DNA of 28,005 bases from a virus. The stretch covers positions 1 through 28,005 of the IMG/VR virus record IMGVR_UViG_3300020395_000078, one strand, 5' to 3'. Position 1 is the first letter of the stretch. The number at the start of each line of letters is the position of its first letter. A program made the translations under genes and the position numbers. The notes below the pieces were generated by a model. The model saw only the letters and a list, made by a program, of their open reading frames with translations, was not told the origin of the DNA and searched no databases. Positions 6,136 to 12,893 of this stretch are shown piece by piece.

Positions 6136-6771
6136 ATGATATTCTGGGGTGGTAATCATAAAGTAGATCTAAATATTATTTCTACTATAGTAGATGGATT
6201 GAAGAAGATCAAATCATCATACCGTGGTGGTTTTTATTCTTCATATCATGTAGATCCACCTCTTCGACCTGATAGAGTACTCAATGACGGATACATTAAT
6301 ATCTTAGAGAAAGCAACCAAGGATCTTGGTTTATATTATAGATGTGATTACTACTGTGACTATTGGACACAGGTTTATCCTGCTACTCCTGCACCACTTG
6401 GTACTCACTTTACACATGATCACTTCTCTGGAGTAGAATTATTTTCATGGGTTCATTTCCTGAGACCTACTTCAAAAAAATGTTTCCGTTTCTTAGACTC
6501 TCATGGTGCATCAATCTATCCAGAGCAAAAGGAAGGAGACTTTATTATTTTTCCGTCTTGGGCTCTACATAGAGTAGATGCTAATGAAGAGGATGAGGAC
6601 AGGGTTGTTGTTGCTGGTAATGCACTAGTAAAATCAATACAATGTCCTCTACCAGGAAATGAAGAGACTAAGATCTCTACCTGTCATGATTTCAATGATA
6701 GATTTAGATTATGGGAGAGCAATACTTTTCCACGATCCTTTGCAAACGATATACCTAAAGAATGGTTGTAA
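6136..6771 (+). CDS. Putative 2OG-Fe(II) oxygenase
   Basis: 211 aa with a jelly-roll oxygenase pattern: HFTHDHFSGVELFSWVHFLR (residues 91-110) gives the first iron-ligand region and SG turn, and GDFIIFPSWALHRVDANEED (residues 134-153) gives the distal His145. Arg156 follows in DRVVVAGN, where such enzymes hold 2-oxoglutarate. This layout matches the phage-rich family 2OG-FeII_Oxy_5 (PF13759). Substrate unknown; cyanophages carry several such enzymes. It follows the membrane protein with no gap. Confidence 0.75.
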   Translation: MIFWGGNHKVDLNIISTIVDGLKKIKSSYRGGFYSSYHVDPPLRPDRVLNDGYINILEKATKDLGLYYRCDYYCDYWTQVYPATPAPLGTHFTHDHFSGVELFSWVHFLRPTSKKCFRFLDSHGASIYPEQKEGDFIIFPSWALHRVDANEEDEDRVVVAGNALVKSIQCPLPGNEETKISTCHDFNDRFRLWESNTFPRSFANDIPKEWL

Positions 6772-6773
6772 CT

Positions 6774-7031
6774 ATGCCAACATACCCTGTAAAAAATAAA
6801 ATAACTGGTGAAGAAAAAGAAATGGTCATGAGTATGAAAGCTTATGATGAATGGAAAGAAGATAATCCTGACTGGGATAAGGACTGGTCTAAAGGAGTTG
6901 CTGGTGTAGGTGAGGTAGGTGATTGGCAATCAAAGATGAGTAAGACTCATCCAGGTTGGACAGATATTATGAAGAATAAAATACTACCTAAAGCACCAAC
7001 TAATAAATCAATTGCGGAGAAGTGGGGTTAA
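6774..7031 (+). CDS. Conserved T4-like phage protein, 85 aa
   Basis: The N-terminus MPTYPVKNKITGEEKEMVMS and the WKEDNPDWDKDW segment match short proteins common in marine T4-like phages, sometimes labelled FmdB-like. The zinc-ribbon cysteines of FmdB are absent here, so that label is not supported. I chose ATG 6774, which gives the MPTYP start; ATG 6762 would overlap the oxygenase. It lies 3 bases before phoH. Function unknown. Confidence 0.7.
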   Translation: MPTYPVKNKITGEEKEMVMSMKAYDEWKEDNPDWDKDWSKGVAGVGEVGDWQSKMSKTHPGWTDIMKNKILPKAPTNKSIAEKWG

Positions 7032-7034
7032 GTA

Positions 7035-7787
7035 ATGCCAGCAAAGAAAAAAGTAACCAAAGCACCAGGAGCAGGTATGACTGCCAAGCAAAAGAAAAGA
7101 CGTAAGCCAATTAATGCAGAGCTTATGTTTCCTATTGAACCACTCACTGAAAATCAAAAGATATTCTTTGATGAGTGGGACAAAGGCCAGATGATCTATG
7201 CCTATGGTGTAGCAGGAACAGGTAAAACATTCATCGCATTGTACAAGGCATTACAAGATGTCCTTGGAGACTCTACACCATACGAGAAGATATATCTTGT
7301 GAGATCTCTTGTACCATCCAGAGAGATTGGTTTCTTACCTGGTGATGCAGATGATAAATCATTTTTATATCAAGTACCATACAAGAAGATGGTACAACAC
7401 ATGTTCCAGATGCCAGATGATAATGCATACGAGATGTTGTATGAGAACATGAAGCATCAGGATACTATATCATTCTGGTCAACCTCATTCATAAGAGGTA
7501 CAACATTTGATAATGCTATCATTATAATTGATGAGTGTCAGAACTTGAATTTTCACGAGTTAGATAGTATAATAACAAGAGTAGGACAAGATAGTAGGAT
7601 TGTTTTCTGTGGAGATCAAGCCCAAACTGATCTTGTTAAGACCAATGAGCGTACTGGTATCTTAGATTTCCAGAAGATCATTGGTTCTATGAGTGAGTTC
7701 TCTCTTATCGAATTTGATATTGAGGACATCGTTCGTTCTGGTTTAGTCAAATCATATCTTATTAGTAAAATTAATGCTGGTCTATGA
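7035..7787 (+). CDS. phoH: PhoH-like P-loop ATPase
   Basis: 250 aa with Walker A GVAGTGKT (residues 58-65), Walker B IIIIDECQN (residues 162-170), and the PhoH landmarks GFLPGDADDK and VFCGDQAQTD. PhoH ATPases are widespread in marine phages; they are induced by phosphate starvation in some bacteria, but their phage role is unresolved (RNA metabolism or helicase-like activity suggested). A basic N-terminal tail (KKKVTKA and KQKKRRK) precedes the ATPase core. The stop overlaps the exonuclease start (ATGA). Confidence 0.94.
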   Translation: MPAKKKVTKAPGAGMTAKQKKRRKPINAELMFPIEPLTENQKIFFDEWDKGQMIYAYGVAGTGKTFIALYKALQDVLGDSTPYEKIYLVRSLVPSREIGFLPGDADDKSFLYQVPYKKMVQHMFQMPDDNAYEMLYENMKHQDTISFWSTSFIRGTTFDNAIIIIDECQNLNFHELDSIITRVGQDSRIVFCGDQAQTDLVKTNERTGILDFQKIIGSMSEFSLIEFDIEDIVRSGLVKSYLISKINAGL

Positions 7788-8473
7788 ACTTTAAACATGT
7801 AGATATTATTGAACCTATTGAGATGCCAGCGAAGATAGTAGAAGGTAAACGTGTTTACCTTACACCTGATGGAGATAAGTTTCCATCAGTTACTACTGTC
7901 ATTAGTAATAATGCCAAGAAGATGGCAGGTATTGCTAAGTGGAGAGAACGTGTTGGTATTGAGGAAGCGAATCGCATCTCCGCAAGATCAACCAAGAGAG
8001 GTACAACCTATCACTCCATAGTTGAGGACTACTTTAATAACTGTTTGGATATTAATGAGTACAAGAAGTCTCCGCTTCCTGTGGTCATGTTTCACCAGAC
8101 AGTACAAACACTTAACAGGATAAATAATATTTACTTGCAGGAGGCCGCACTTTACTCCAAACACCTAGAGTTGGCAGGAAGAGTGGATTGTATTGCAGAG
8201 TTTGATGGGGAGTTATCTATAATTGATTTCAAGACATCTGCCACACCTAAGCGTGAGGAATATCTCTATGATTACTTCGTGCAAGAAACTGCTTACGCAT
8301 GTATGCTCCAAGAGTTATATGATGTGAGTGTTAAAAAAATCGTGACCATCGTTGCTTGTGAGAATGGTGAAACTCAGGTGAAAGTACTTCCACCTAAGAA
8401 AGAATACTTCATCACATTAATGGGTTACATATCTGAATACCAAGAACGATATGGACAAAAAACAATTACTTGA
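7784..8473 (+). CDS. PD-(D/E)XK exonuclease (RecB/MGME1-like)
   Basis: 229 aa. The nuclease core runs from RGTTYHSIVEDYF (conserved His and Glu) to GRVDCIAEF (metal-binding Asp) and SIIDFKTS (D-x-K catalytic pair), then QETAYACML, the QxxxY motif IV of RecB-type nucleases. It is likely a single-strand exonuclease in replication, recombination or host-DNA breakdown. It is coupled to phoH. The next gene may begin within or just after its 3' end. Confidence 0.82.
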   Translation: MNFKHVDIIEPIEMPAKIVEGKRVYLTPDGDKFPSVTTVISNNAKKMAGIAKWRERVGIEEANRISARSTKRGTTYHSIVEDYFNNCLDINEYKKSPLPVVMFHQTVQTLNRINNIYLQEAALYSKHLELAGRVDCIAEFDGELSIIDFKTSATPKREEYLYDYFVQETAYACMLQELYDVSVKKIVTIVACENGETQVKVLPPKKEYFITLMGYISEYQERYGQKTIT

Positions 8474-8483
8474 GGATAAATTT

Positions 8484-8705
8484 ATGACTGCTGCGAAATT
8501 TTCGCAGGAGGTGGAGAAAATTGCAATACATAATTCGGATATGAATTATATTGATTCGGTTATCCACTACTGTGAGATGAATGAGATAGAACTAGATAGT
8601 GTTACTAAATTGATTAGTAAACCATTAAAAGAAAAGCTGCGTCATGAGGCACAGCAACTTAACTTTATGAAGAAAACCTCTAGAGCAAAGTTGATGCTAG
8701 TATGA
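8484..8705 (+). CDS. 33: Late transcription coactivator gp33
   Basis: 73 aa resembling cyanophage gp33: KFSQEVEKIA, then NYIDSVIHYCEMNEIELDSV, LISKPLKEKL and a C-terminal LNFMKKTSRAKL. In T4, gp33 links RNA polymerase and the sigma-like gp55 to the sliding clamp for late promoters; the late boxes in this window would be its targets. I prefer ATG 8484 because GAGG at 8472-8475 is spaced correctly; an in-frame ATG at 8451 would overlap the exonuclease and add 11 residues. Confidence 0.78.
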   Translation: MTAAKFSQEVEKIAIHNSDMNYIDSVIHYCEMNEIELDSVTKLISKPLKEKLRHEAQQLNFMKKTSRAKLMLV

Positions 8706-9043
8706 CCAGTAAATTTTTCCAATCAGAATTAATCCGTGGTGACATCCAAGAGATGATAGAACTTCAGCAGTTCTGTTTTAGATCTGCTATGAATTTCGTG
8801 TTGCTTGATTATGATAGAAAGAAGGAATACTTTGATGCATTAGTAAGACTGATTGAAAAACAGAAAGTATTCTATGCTCGTATTGAATTGAGTGACGACC
8901 CTGAGGCCAAGTCTGTTAAAGAAACAATGAAGCAGGGAATTATTATGTTAGGTGCTACACCTAACACTAGAATGCAGGACATGTTTGATGAACTTCTAGA
9001 AAAAGTTGAAGGATTCAAAGAGAAACTAGAACAAGAAAAGTAA
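8702..9043 (+). CDS. DUF1825 family protein
   Basis: 113 aa similar to the cyanobacterial DUF1825 family: FFQSELIRGDIQEMIELQQ, DYDRKKEYFDALVRLIEKQK, YARIELSDDPEA and a C-terminal TRMQDMFDELLEKVEGFKEK. The protein is all-helical. The family is typical of cyanobacteria and their phages, so host origin is likely; function unknown. Its ATGA overlap with gp33 means they are translated together, hinting at a role in transcription takeover. A 78-base gap with a promoter follows. Confidence 0.75.
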   Translation: MTSKFFQSELIRGDIQEMIELQQFCFRSAMNFVLLDYDRKKEYFDALVRLIEKQKVFYARIELSDDPEAKSVKETMKQGIIMLGATPNTRMQDMFDELLEKVEGFKEKLEQEK

Positions 9044-9085
9044 ACCAAACCGAAAGATAGTATAAAGAAAACGGTGTTTTGTCAC

Positions 9086-9113
9086 AATTCCATGTTATAT
9101 AATATGTGGAATT
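9086..9113 (+). promoter_or_regulatory. Promoter with inverted repeat around the -10
   Basis: TATAAT at 9098-9103 is framed by perfect 7-base arms, AATTCCA (9086-9092) and TGGAATT (9107-9113). A good -35 is lacking at normal spacing (TTGTCA at 9079-9084 is too close). The symmetry suggests a dimeric regulator site. Confidence 0.55.
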
Positions 9114-9125
9114 CAACACAGGGAG

Positions 9126-9272
9126 ATGAAAGCATCAATGAACGCACTGAAATGGACAGAAGATGGGGAACTATCTGCTGTTGACATGGCAAGGATAATT
9201 GAAGCTATGGATAATGAAAAACTGAAGAAGTGTGATACAAAGGAGAAGGAGGTAGAATTTTATGAGTGGTGA
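9126..9272 (+). CDS. Hypothetical protein, 48 aa
   Basis: A small, charged, helical protein (ALKWTEDGELSAVDMARIIE, then AMDNEKLKKCDTKEKEVEFY). The start is ATG 9126, with AGGGAG immediately before it, or ATG 9138 with the same site at a longer distance. The end overlaps the next gene by 11 bases. No family recognised; first gene of a two-gene unit. Confidence 0.5.
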   Translation: MKASMNALKWTEDGELSAVDMARIIEAMDNEKLKKCDTKEKEVEFYEW

Positions 9273-9420
9273 TCCAGGTTTAACAGAACCAGTAATTTTT
9301 TACACAACTGAAATGACTTTGGCCAAGAAGATTTTATTAAGGCATCATACACACACAGTTCAAACCAGAGAGGAGTTTCATCTAAGTAGATGGAGAACAA
9401 GCAGTCCTCTTCAGGAATAA
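9262..9420 (+). CDS. Hypothetical protein, 52 aa
   Basis: A small protein with a strong ribosome site (AGGAGG at 9248-9253) before ATG 9262. The middle has a His-rich basic stretch (AKKILLRHHTHTVQTREEF), and the end is LSRWRTSSPLQE. No recognised domain. It is followed at once by a terminator-promoter element. Confidence 0.55.
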   Translation: MSGDPGLTEPVIFYTTEMTLAKKILLRHHTHTVQTREEFHLSRWRTSSPLQE

Positions 9421-9429
9421 TTAATATTT

Positions 9430-9456
9430 GGGGGGTTGACAGCACCCCCTTTTTTA
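9430..9456 (+). terminator. Terminator overlapping the gp32 promoter
   Basis: A G-run stem (9431-9436, GGGGGT) pairs with ACCCCC (9444-9449) and is followed by seven T. The loop contains the -35 box of the next promoter. Confidence 0.85.
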
Positions 9457-9467
9457 TGCTATAAATA
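9436..9467 (+). promoter_or_regulatory. gp32 promoter: sigma-70 plus late box
   Basis: TTGACA (9436-9441) lies in the terminator loop; TATAAA (9460-9465) follows after 18 bases and is part of TATAAATA (9460-9467), a perfect T4-type late box. Early and late use are both plausible. Confidence 0.75.
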
Positions 9468-9470
9468 TAA

Positions 9471-9661
9471 ATGTCGGGGTCGCTCCCTGACATGGGAGTG
9501 ACTGAATAAACTTGCTGGCATAAGGCTAGTTAAGGTGATGAGACACAGGTGGTGCTGCTTCCCCCAAGGAAGAATCGACTTACCAGTCGGGTCTCAGACA
9601 GTGAGGTAAAAATCTACTCATGTAGCAATGCCCCTTACTTGTTGGTATACATAATTCCAAC
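9471..9661 (+). ncRNA. Structured leader RNA of gp32 mRNA
   Basis: The ~230-base gap before gp32 is packed with pairings. In order: a 9-bp 5' hairpin (9471-9479 with 9485-9493, loop TCGCT); CTGGC 9515-9519 with GCTAG 9525-9529; a three-way junction closed by TGAGAC 9539-9544 with GTCTCA 9591-9596, holding CTTCC/GGAAG (9558-9562, 9568-9572) and CGACT/AGTCG (9576-9580, 9585-9589); CTAC/GTAG (9614-9617, 9622-9625); and GTTGG/CCAAC (9641-9645, 9657-9661). An unstructured A/C-rich stretch then leads to the ATG. T4 gp32 represses its own mRNA through a leader structure, so autoregulation is one reading; a ligand-sensing RNA or separate small RNA is another. I do not recognise it as a named class. 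Confidence 0.6.
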
Positions 9662-9699
9662 CTCCCACCCCAAACAAATCCAATTAAATCTAAACTAAT

Positions 9700-10593
9700 A
9701 TGTCATTTGCAAATTTAAAAAAGAAATCCAATTTAGAATTTTTACAAAAAGAATTAGAGAAGTCTGTCAGTGGCAGACAAGTTGATGATCGCTTCTGGAA
9801 ACCAGAAGTAGATGCATCAGGTAATGGGTACGCAGTTATCCGTTTCCTACCAGCACCAGAAGGAGAGACAGTACCTTGGGCGAAAGTTTACAGTCATGCA
9901 TTCCAAGGACCAGGTGGTTGGTACATTGAAAACAGTCTCACTACACTAGGAGAAAAGGATCCAGTAGGTGAAGTTAATCGTCGCCTTTGGAACAGTGGTG
10001 AAGAGGCAGACAAGGACACTGCACGTAGACAGAAGCGTAAGTTATCTTACTACAGTAACATCTTAGTTGTTAAGGATCCTAAGAATCCTGACAATGAGGG
10101 TAAGACATTCTTGTATAAGTATGGTAAGAAGATCCACGACAAGATCCTTGCAGCAATGAATCCTGAGTTTCAGGATGAGACACCAGTAAATGTATTTGAT
10201 TTCTGGGAAGGTGCTAACTTTAAGTTAAAGATCAAGAAGGTAGCAGGATTCTGGAACTATGATAGTAGTGAGTTTGATTCTGTTAGTGCTCTTAGTTCAG
10301 ATGATACTGAACTTGAAGCAATCTGGAACAAGGAACATTCGTTAGAATCATTCCTTGCTAAGGATCAGTTCAAATCCTATGAGGATTTAGAAAGAAGGTT
10401 GAGTTTTGTACTAGGTCAGGCCAAACGTGCAGCAGTTACTACTGTAGACACTGAGGAATATGAACCAGTAAAAGCACCAGAACCTTCATCATTTCGTGCT
10501 AAAGTAAGTGCGAATACACCAGTGAAAAAAGAAGCGGTTGTTGATGATGACGATGCCCTATCCTACTTTGCAAAACTCGCAGAGGAAGACTGA
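9700..10593 (+). CDS. 32: Single-stranded DNA-binding protein gp32
   Basis: Coats ssDNA during T4-type replication and recombination. 297 aa with an N-terminal basic LAST-like motif (LKKKSN, residues 6-11) for cooperative binding, the OB-core landmarks YYSNILVVKDPKNPDNEGK and FLYKYGKKIHDKI, and the WEGANFKLKIKKVAGFWNYD segment, all as in T4 gp32. The C-terminus is acidic (DDDDALSYFAKLAEED), the usual partner-docking tail. The protein has no cysteine at all, so the zinc site of T4 gp32 (His64, Cys77, Cys87, Cys90) is lost; RRQKRK occupies that region. There is no clear Shine-Dalgarno, and a long structured leader precedes it. Confidence 0.93.
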   Translation: MSFANLKKKSNLEFLQKELEKSVSGRQVDDRFWKPEVDASGNGYAVIRFLPAPEGETVPWAKVYSHAFQGPGGWYIENSLTTLGEKDPVGEVNRRLWNSGEEADKDTARRQKRKLSYYSNILVVKDPKNPDNEGKTFLYKYGKKIHDKILAAMNPEFQDETPVNVFDFWEGANFKLKIKKVAGFWNYDSSEFDSVSALSSDDTELEAIWNKEHSLESFLAKDQFKSYEDLERRLSFVLGQAKRAAVTTVDTEEYEPVKAPEPSSFRAKVSANTPVKKEAVVDDDDALSYFAKLAEED

Positions 10594-11212
10594 TATTTGG
10601 AAGAACTACAGGTCAGCAGTCTTTGAGACTTTCCCTGAGCTGAAGTTTGAAAAACAACATGTACACTGGACTAATAAAAAAGATGTCCATCTTACTGCTG
10701 ACCTGTATTCAGGTCAGCATTTTATTAAGTCCAGACATGTTGACATCTGGGATGACAAATTAAATATCCATAACAATGTGATCTATCCTAAGACAGGGCA
10801 TAACCTCCCTTGTTTCGGGATGGATCTTATGGGTTTCTTTGAGAAGAAAGTTATCATAGTATTTGATTTCCAACATCCAGTAGAGAAGTTTTTATTCTCT
10901 GTACCTGATCTACCTAAAGCAGAAGGAACCTATCGTTTCTTTGAACCAGGTAATCATTTCTCTGAGAATATCTACGTTAGATATTGTACTATGTCAGAGG
11001 TTGATGATCACTTACCAATGTTCAAGAAGTATCTCTCTATCTACAAAGACATGGTAGAGAAAGCACAACCTACTGGAACTGATACTAGTCAGTATAATGA
11101 TTTTGATAAGTATATGATAAGACTTGATCCTATATCAGGATACCTATCCAATTCATTTGGAAAGGAAGAGTCTGAAAAACTAATCAAAGAATTCTTTTTT
11201 AGTTATGCGTGA
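10553..11212 (+). CDS. pebS: Phycoerythrobilin synthase
   Basis: A ferredoxin-dependent bilin reductase that turns biliverdin IXalpha into phycoerythrobilin by a four-electron reduction, known only from cyanophages. 219 aa from ATG 10553. Family landmarks: LPCFGMDLMGF with the catalytic Asp91, KKVIIVFDFQHPVEKFLFSV, YRFFEPGNHFSENIYVRYC, and LDPISGYL with Asp192; these two Asp match Asp105 and Asp206 of P-SSM2 PebS with a constant offset of 14. The start lies within the gp32 tail; ATG 10544 and 10547 or non-ATG starts near 10568 are alternatives, and none has a good ribosome site. Heme oxygenase, its upstream partner, is not in this window. Confidence 0.9.
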   Translation: MPYPTLQNSQRKTDIWKNYRSAVFETFPELKFEKQHVHWTNKKDVHLTADLYSGQHFIKSRHVDIWDDKLNIHNNVIYPKTGHNLPCFGMDLMGFFEKKVIIVFDFQHPVEKFLFSVPDLPKAEGTYRFFEPGNHFSENIYVRYCTMSEVDDHLPMFKKYLSIYKDMVEKAQPTGTDTSQYNDFDKYMIRLDPISGYLSNSFGKEESEKLIKEFFFSYA

Positions 11213-11906
11213 CATTGTAGACGATCTATCATTTGCAATCACTCAGGTGATGGAGAGTTTTCCTGATGTCAAATCATTAGAGAGTGCATTTCCTGAAGTG
11301 AAGAAGGATGACTTGATCATTACAAACAAGATGTATCAGTGTCCTTCACTCAGGAAGATGCACGTTGAGATAGCAGATCTAAATGGATTGAAGATACTAC
11401 ATTCTATATTCTATCCTGATCCACATTACAATCTACCTATCTTTGGATGTGATATAGTTGCTACTGACAAGGCCATCACTGCTGCTATCGTTGATGTGTC
11501 TCCTGTTCATGGTGTGGATGATAGATTCTACAGTCAGATAAGAGAGATCAGTAACAACTTTACATTTAGTGAGAGAAGGCCACTACCATTGTGGGCAGAC
11601 GAAATCTTCTCACCTTACTGTAAGTTCATGCGTATTAGTAAGAGCATAGAGATAGCAAACTTTTATTGTATTGTTATGAACTACCTTAATGTATTCTCTA
11701 ATGATATACATCATACATTGAAGGATGATGTGTGGGTTGATACTATGAAGAGGTATGATGATCAGGTATATTATTGTAACCAACAGAAGAAGAACGACAA
11801 GACTCGTGGTATACTAGAGAAGTTATTTGATAAAGAATGGGCAGAAGAATACATAAACACAGTACTTTTTGATCTACCATGTCTAAAAGAACCACAGGAG
11901 AAGTAG
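11205..11906 (+). CDS. pcyA: Phycocyanobilin:ferredoxin oxidoreductase
   Basis: Reduces biliverdin to phycocyanobilin with electrons from ferredoxin. 233 aa; RKMHVEIA, then LPIFGCDIVA and the C-terminal QQKKNDKTRGILEKLF match cyanobacterial PcyA closely. Catalytic residues map as Glu55, His66 and Asp83 for Glu76, His88 and Asp105 of Synechocystis PcyA. It overlaps pebS by 8 bases, so both reductases come from one mRNA with gp32. A membrane-protein gene overlaps its 3' end by 28 bases. Confidence 0.93.
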   Translation: MRDIVDDLSFAITQVMESFPDVKSLESAFPEVKKDDLIITNKMYQCPSLRKMHVEIADLNGLKILHSIFYPDPHYNLPIFGCDIVATDKAITAAIVDVSPVHGVDDRFYSQIREISNNFTFSERRPLPLWADEIFSPYCKFMRISKSIEIANFYCIVMNYLNVFSNDIHHTLKDDVWVDTMKRYDDQVYYCNQQKKNDKTRGILEKLFDKEWAEEYINTVLFDLPCLKEPQEK

Positions 11907-12064
11907 CAAGTCATCCATTATGGATGCTACCAATGATGTTAATAATATGCTTCGGTGGTATAGAAGCACTGCATACTATGGCACATCTTCATCAAGAAAT
12001 AGATGTGCATGGTGTTTGCAAACGGAACAAAGAATACATTGAGAGTAAGGATGACGATTATTAA
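11879..12064 (+). CDS. Hypothetical membrane-associated protein, 61 aa
   Basis: One hydrophobic stretch (residues about 14-30, LWMLPMMLIICFGGIEALHT), then a His-containing polar part and an acidic end (ESKDDDY). It begins inside pcyA and ends just before a terminator, so it is the last gene of the gp32-pebS-pcyA unit. No family recognised. Confidence 0.55.
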   Translation: MSKRTTGEVASHPLWMLPMMLIICFGGIEALHTMAHLHQEIDVHGVCKRNKEYIESKDDDY

Positions 12065-12074
12065 ACTGGCACAT

Positions 12075-12098
12075 GGAGGTCACACGACCTCCTTTTTT
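12075..12098 (+). terminator. Terminator after the bilin operon
   Basis: Stem GGAGGT (12075-12080) with ACCTCC (12087-12092), loop CACACG, then six T. Confidence 0.88.
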
Positions 12099-12108
12099 AT
12101 TGTATAAT
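12079..12108 (+). promoter_or_regulatory. Promoter overlapping the terminator
   Basis: A weak -35 GTCACA (12079-12084, 4 of 6 matches to consensus) lies mainly in the terminator loop; TATAAT at 12103-12108 follows after 18 bases. Confidence 0.55.
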
Positions 12109-12130
12109 ATGATTAGTTAAAGGAAGACAA

Positions 12131-12358
12131 GTGTTAGCAGAATTATTACAGTTGGCAGAAGCAACCATGATAGCTACCACCTTATCAGTTGGCCTCATTG
12201 CCACTGGTTCGTCTGTTATTCATGGTACAGCACCTCCAGACCTCACTACGTTTATTCAAGCAGTCCAACCTCCATACGAGTCGGACGACAAGAGGATATA
12301 TCCTGAGAAGGATGAAGAGAAGGAGCACAATCCCCCAGAAGAGAGGTTCCAACAGTAG
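12131..12358 (+). CDS. Hypothetical protein with membrane helix, 75 aa
   Basis: GTG start at 12131 with AGGAAG at 12121-12126. The N-terminal half is a hydrophobic helix (LAELLQLAEATMIATTLSVG), which could be a membrane anchor or an uncleaved signal. The C-terminal half is Pro/Glu/Asp-rich and probably disordered (YPEKDEEKEHNPPEERFQQ). Flanked by its own promoter and terminator. Function unknown. Confidence 0.6.
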   Translation: MLAELLQLAEATMIATTLSVGLIATGSSVIHGTAPPDLTTFIQAVQPPYESDDKRIYPEKDEEKEHNPPEERFQQ

Positions 12359-12375
12359 AGATAAAGATTACTTAT

Positions 12376-12407
12376 AAGGATCATCAGCAATGGTGATCCT
12401 TTTTTTG
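12376..12407 (+). terminator. Rho-independent terminator
   Basis: Stem AAGGATCA (12376-12383) with TGATCCTT (12394-12401), followed by T run to 12407. Confidence 0.9.
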
Positions 12408-12430
12408 TGCGGTTATCTAGGCATTTATAC

Positions 12431-12460
12431 TTGACAAATACTTTATGTTTGCTATATAAT
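12431..12460 (+). promoter_or_regulatory. Consensus sigma-70 promoter before hli
   Basis: Perfect TTGACA (12431-12436) and perfect TATAAT (12455-12460) with an 18-base spacer. This is the best host-type promoter in the window, so hli is likely expressed early by host polymerase. Confidence 0.88.
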
Positions 12461-12488
12461 TATGTTACGTTACTTAACATAAGTTAAT

Positions 12489-12698
12489 ATGACTTCATCT
12501 ACGAACAGTATGAAACGTTACACTACTACCGAGTATGGCAAGCAGAATATGTTTGCTCATGAACCTCAAGTAGAAGTGCTTGATGTTGATTACTGGACTA
12601 ACGCAGAGCAAACCAATGGCCGCCTAGCGATGATTGGATTCTTTGCACTGGTACACAACTACATCCTCTTTGGAGCAGTTATACCAGGTATATTCTAA
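12489..12698 (+). CDS. hli: High-light-inducible protein
   Basis: 69 aa with the chlorophyll-binding motif ExxNGRxAMIG at residues 40-50 (EQTNGRLAMIG) and one membrane helix ending VIPGIF. Hli proteins bind chlorophyll and carotenoid in the thylakoid and dissipate excess energy, protecting PSII during infection. The N-terminal 39 residues are polar. Strong sigma-70 promoter upstream; a small hairpin and a second hli gene follow. Confidence 0.93.
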   Translation: MTSSTNSMKRYTTTEYGKQNMFAHEPQVEVLDVDYWTNAEQTNGRLAMIGFFALVHNYILFGAVIPGIF

Positions 12699-12725
12699 GA
12701 GATTGAGTCGAAGGTCTCTTACACC

Positions 12726-12741
12726 ACCTGCAATAGCAGGT
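12726..12741 (+). other. Short hairpin between hli genes
   Basis: ACCTGC (12726-12731), loop AATA, GCAGGT (12736-12741). No T run, so a processing or mRNA-stability element rather than a terminator is likely. Confidence 0.55.
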
Positions 12742-12785
12742 CACTTTCTATCCCTAATACAATCAAACGAAAGGAGTTTAAAACA

Positions 12786-12893
12786 ATGACACCAGAAGCA
12801 GAAAAGTTTAACGGTTGGATGGCAATGATTGGATTCGTTGCAGCAACAGGTGCTTACATCACCACAGGTCAAATCATTCCAGGTATATTCTAA
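12786..12893 (+). CDS. hli: Short high-light-inducible protein, 35 aa
   Basis: A minimal Hli: the motif EKFNGWMAMIG (Glu6, Asn9) and one helix ending IIPGIF, the same end as the longer Hli upstream. The usual Arg of NGR is Trp, as in some short marine Hli proteins. AAAGGAG at about 12770-12776 is the ribosome site. Its TAA overlaps the next ATG (TAATG). Probably works as a dimer in the thylakoid membrane. Confidence 0.85.
   Translation: MTPEAEKFNGWMAMIGFVAATGAYITTGQIIPGIF

Noticed and set aside
6774-7031. FmdB-type zinc-ribbon protein
   Set aside because: The N-terminus is similar to proteins so labelled, but no cysteine pairs are present.
9471-9661. tRNA or tmRNA in the gp32 leader
   Set aside because: No acceptor stem closing the structure, no T arm sequence and no anticodon arm of proper form.
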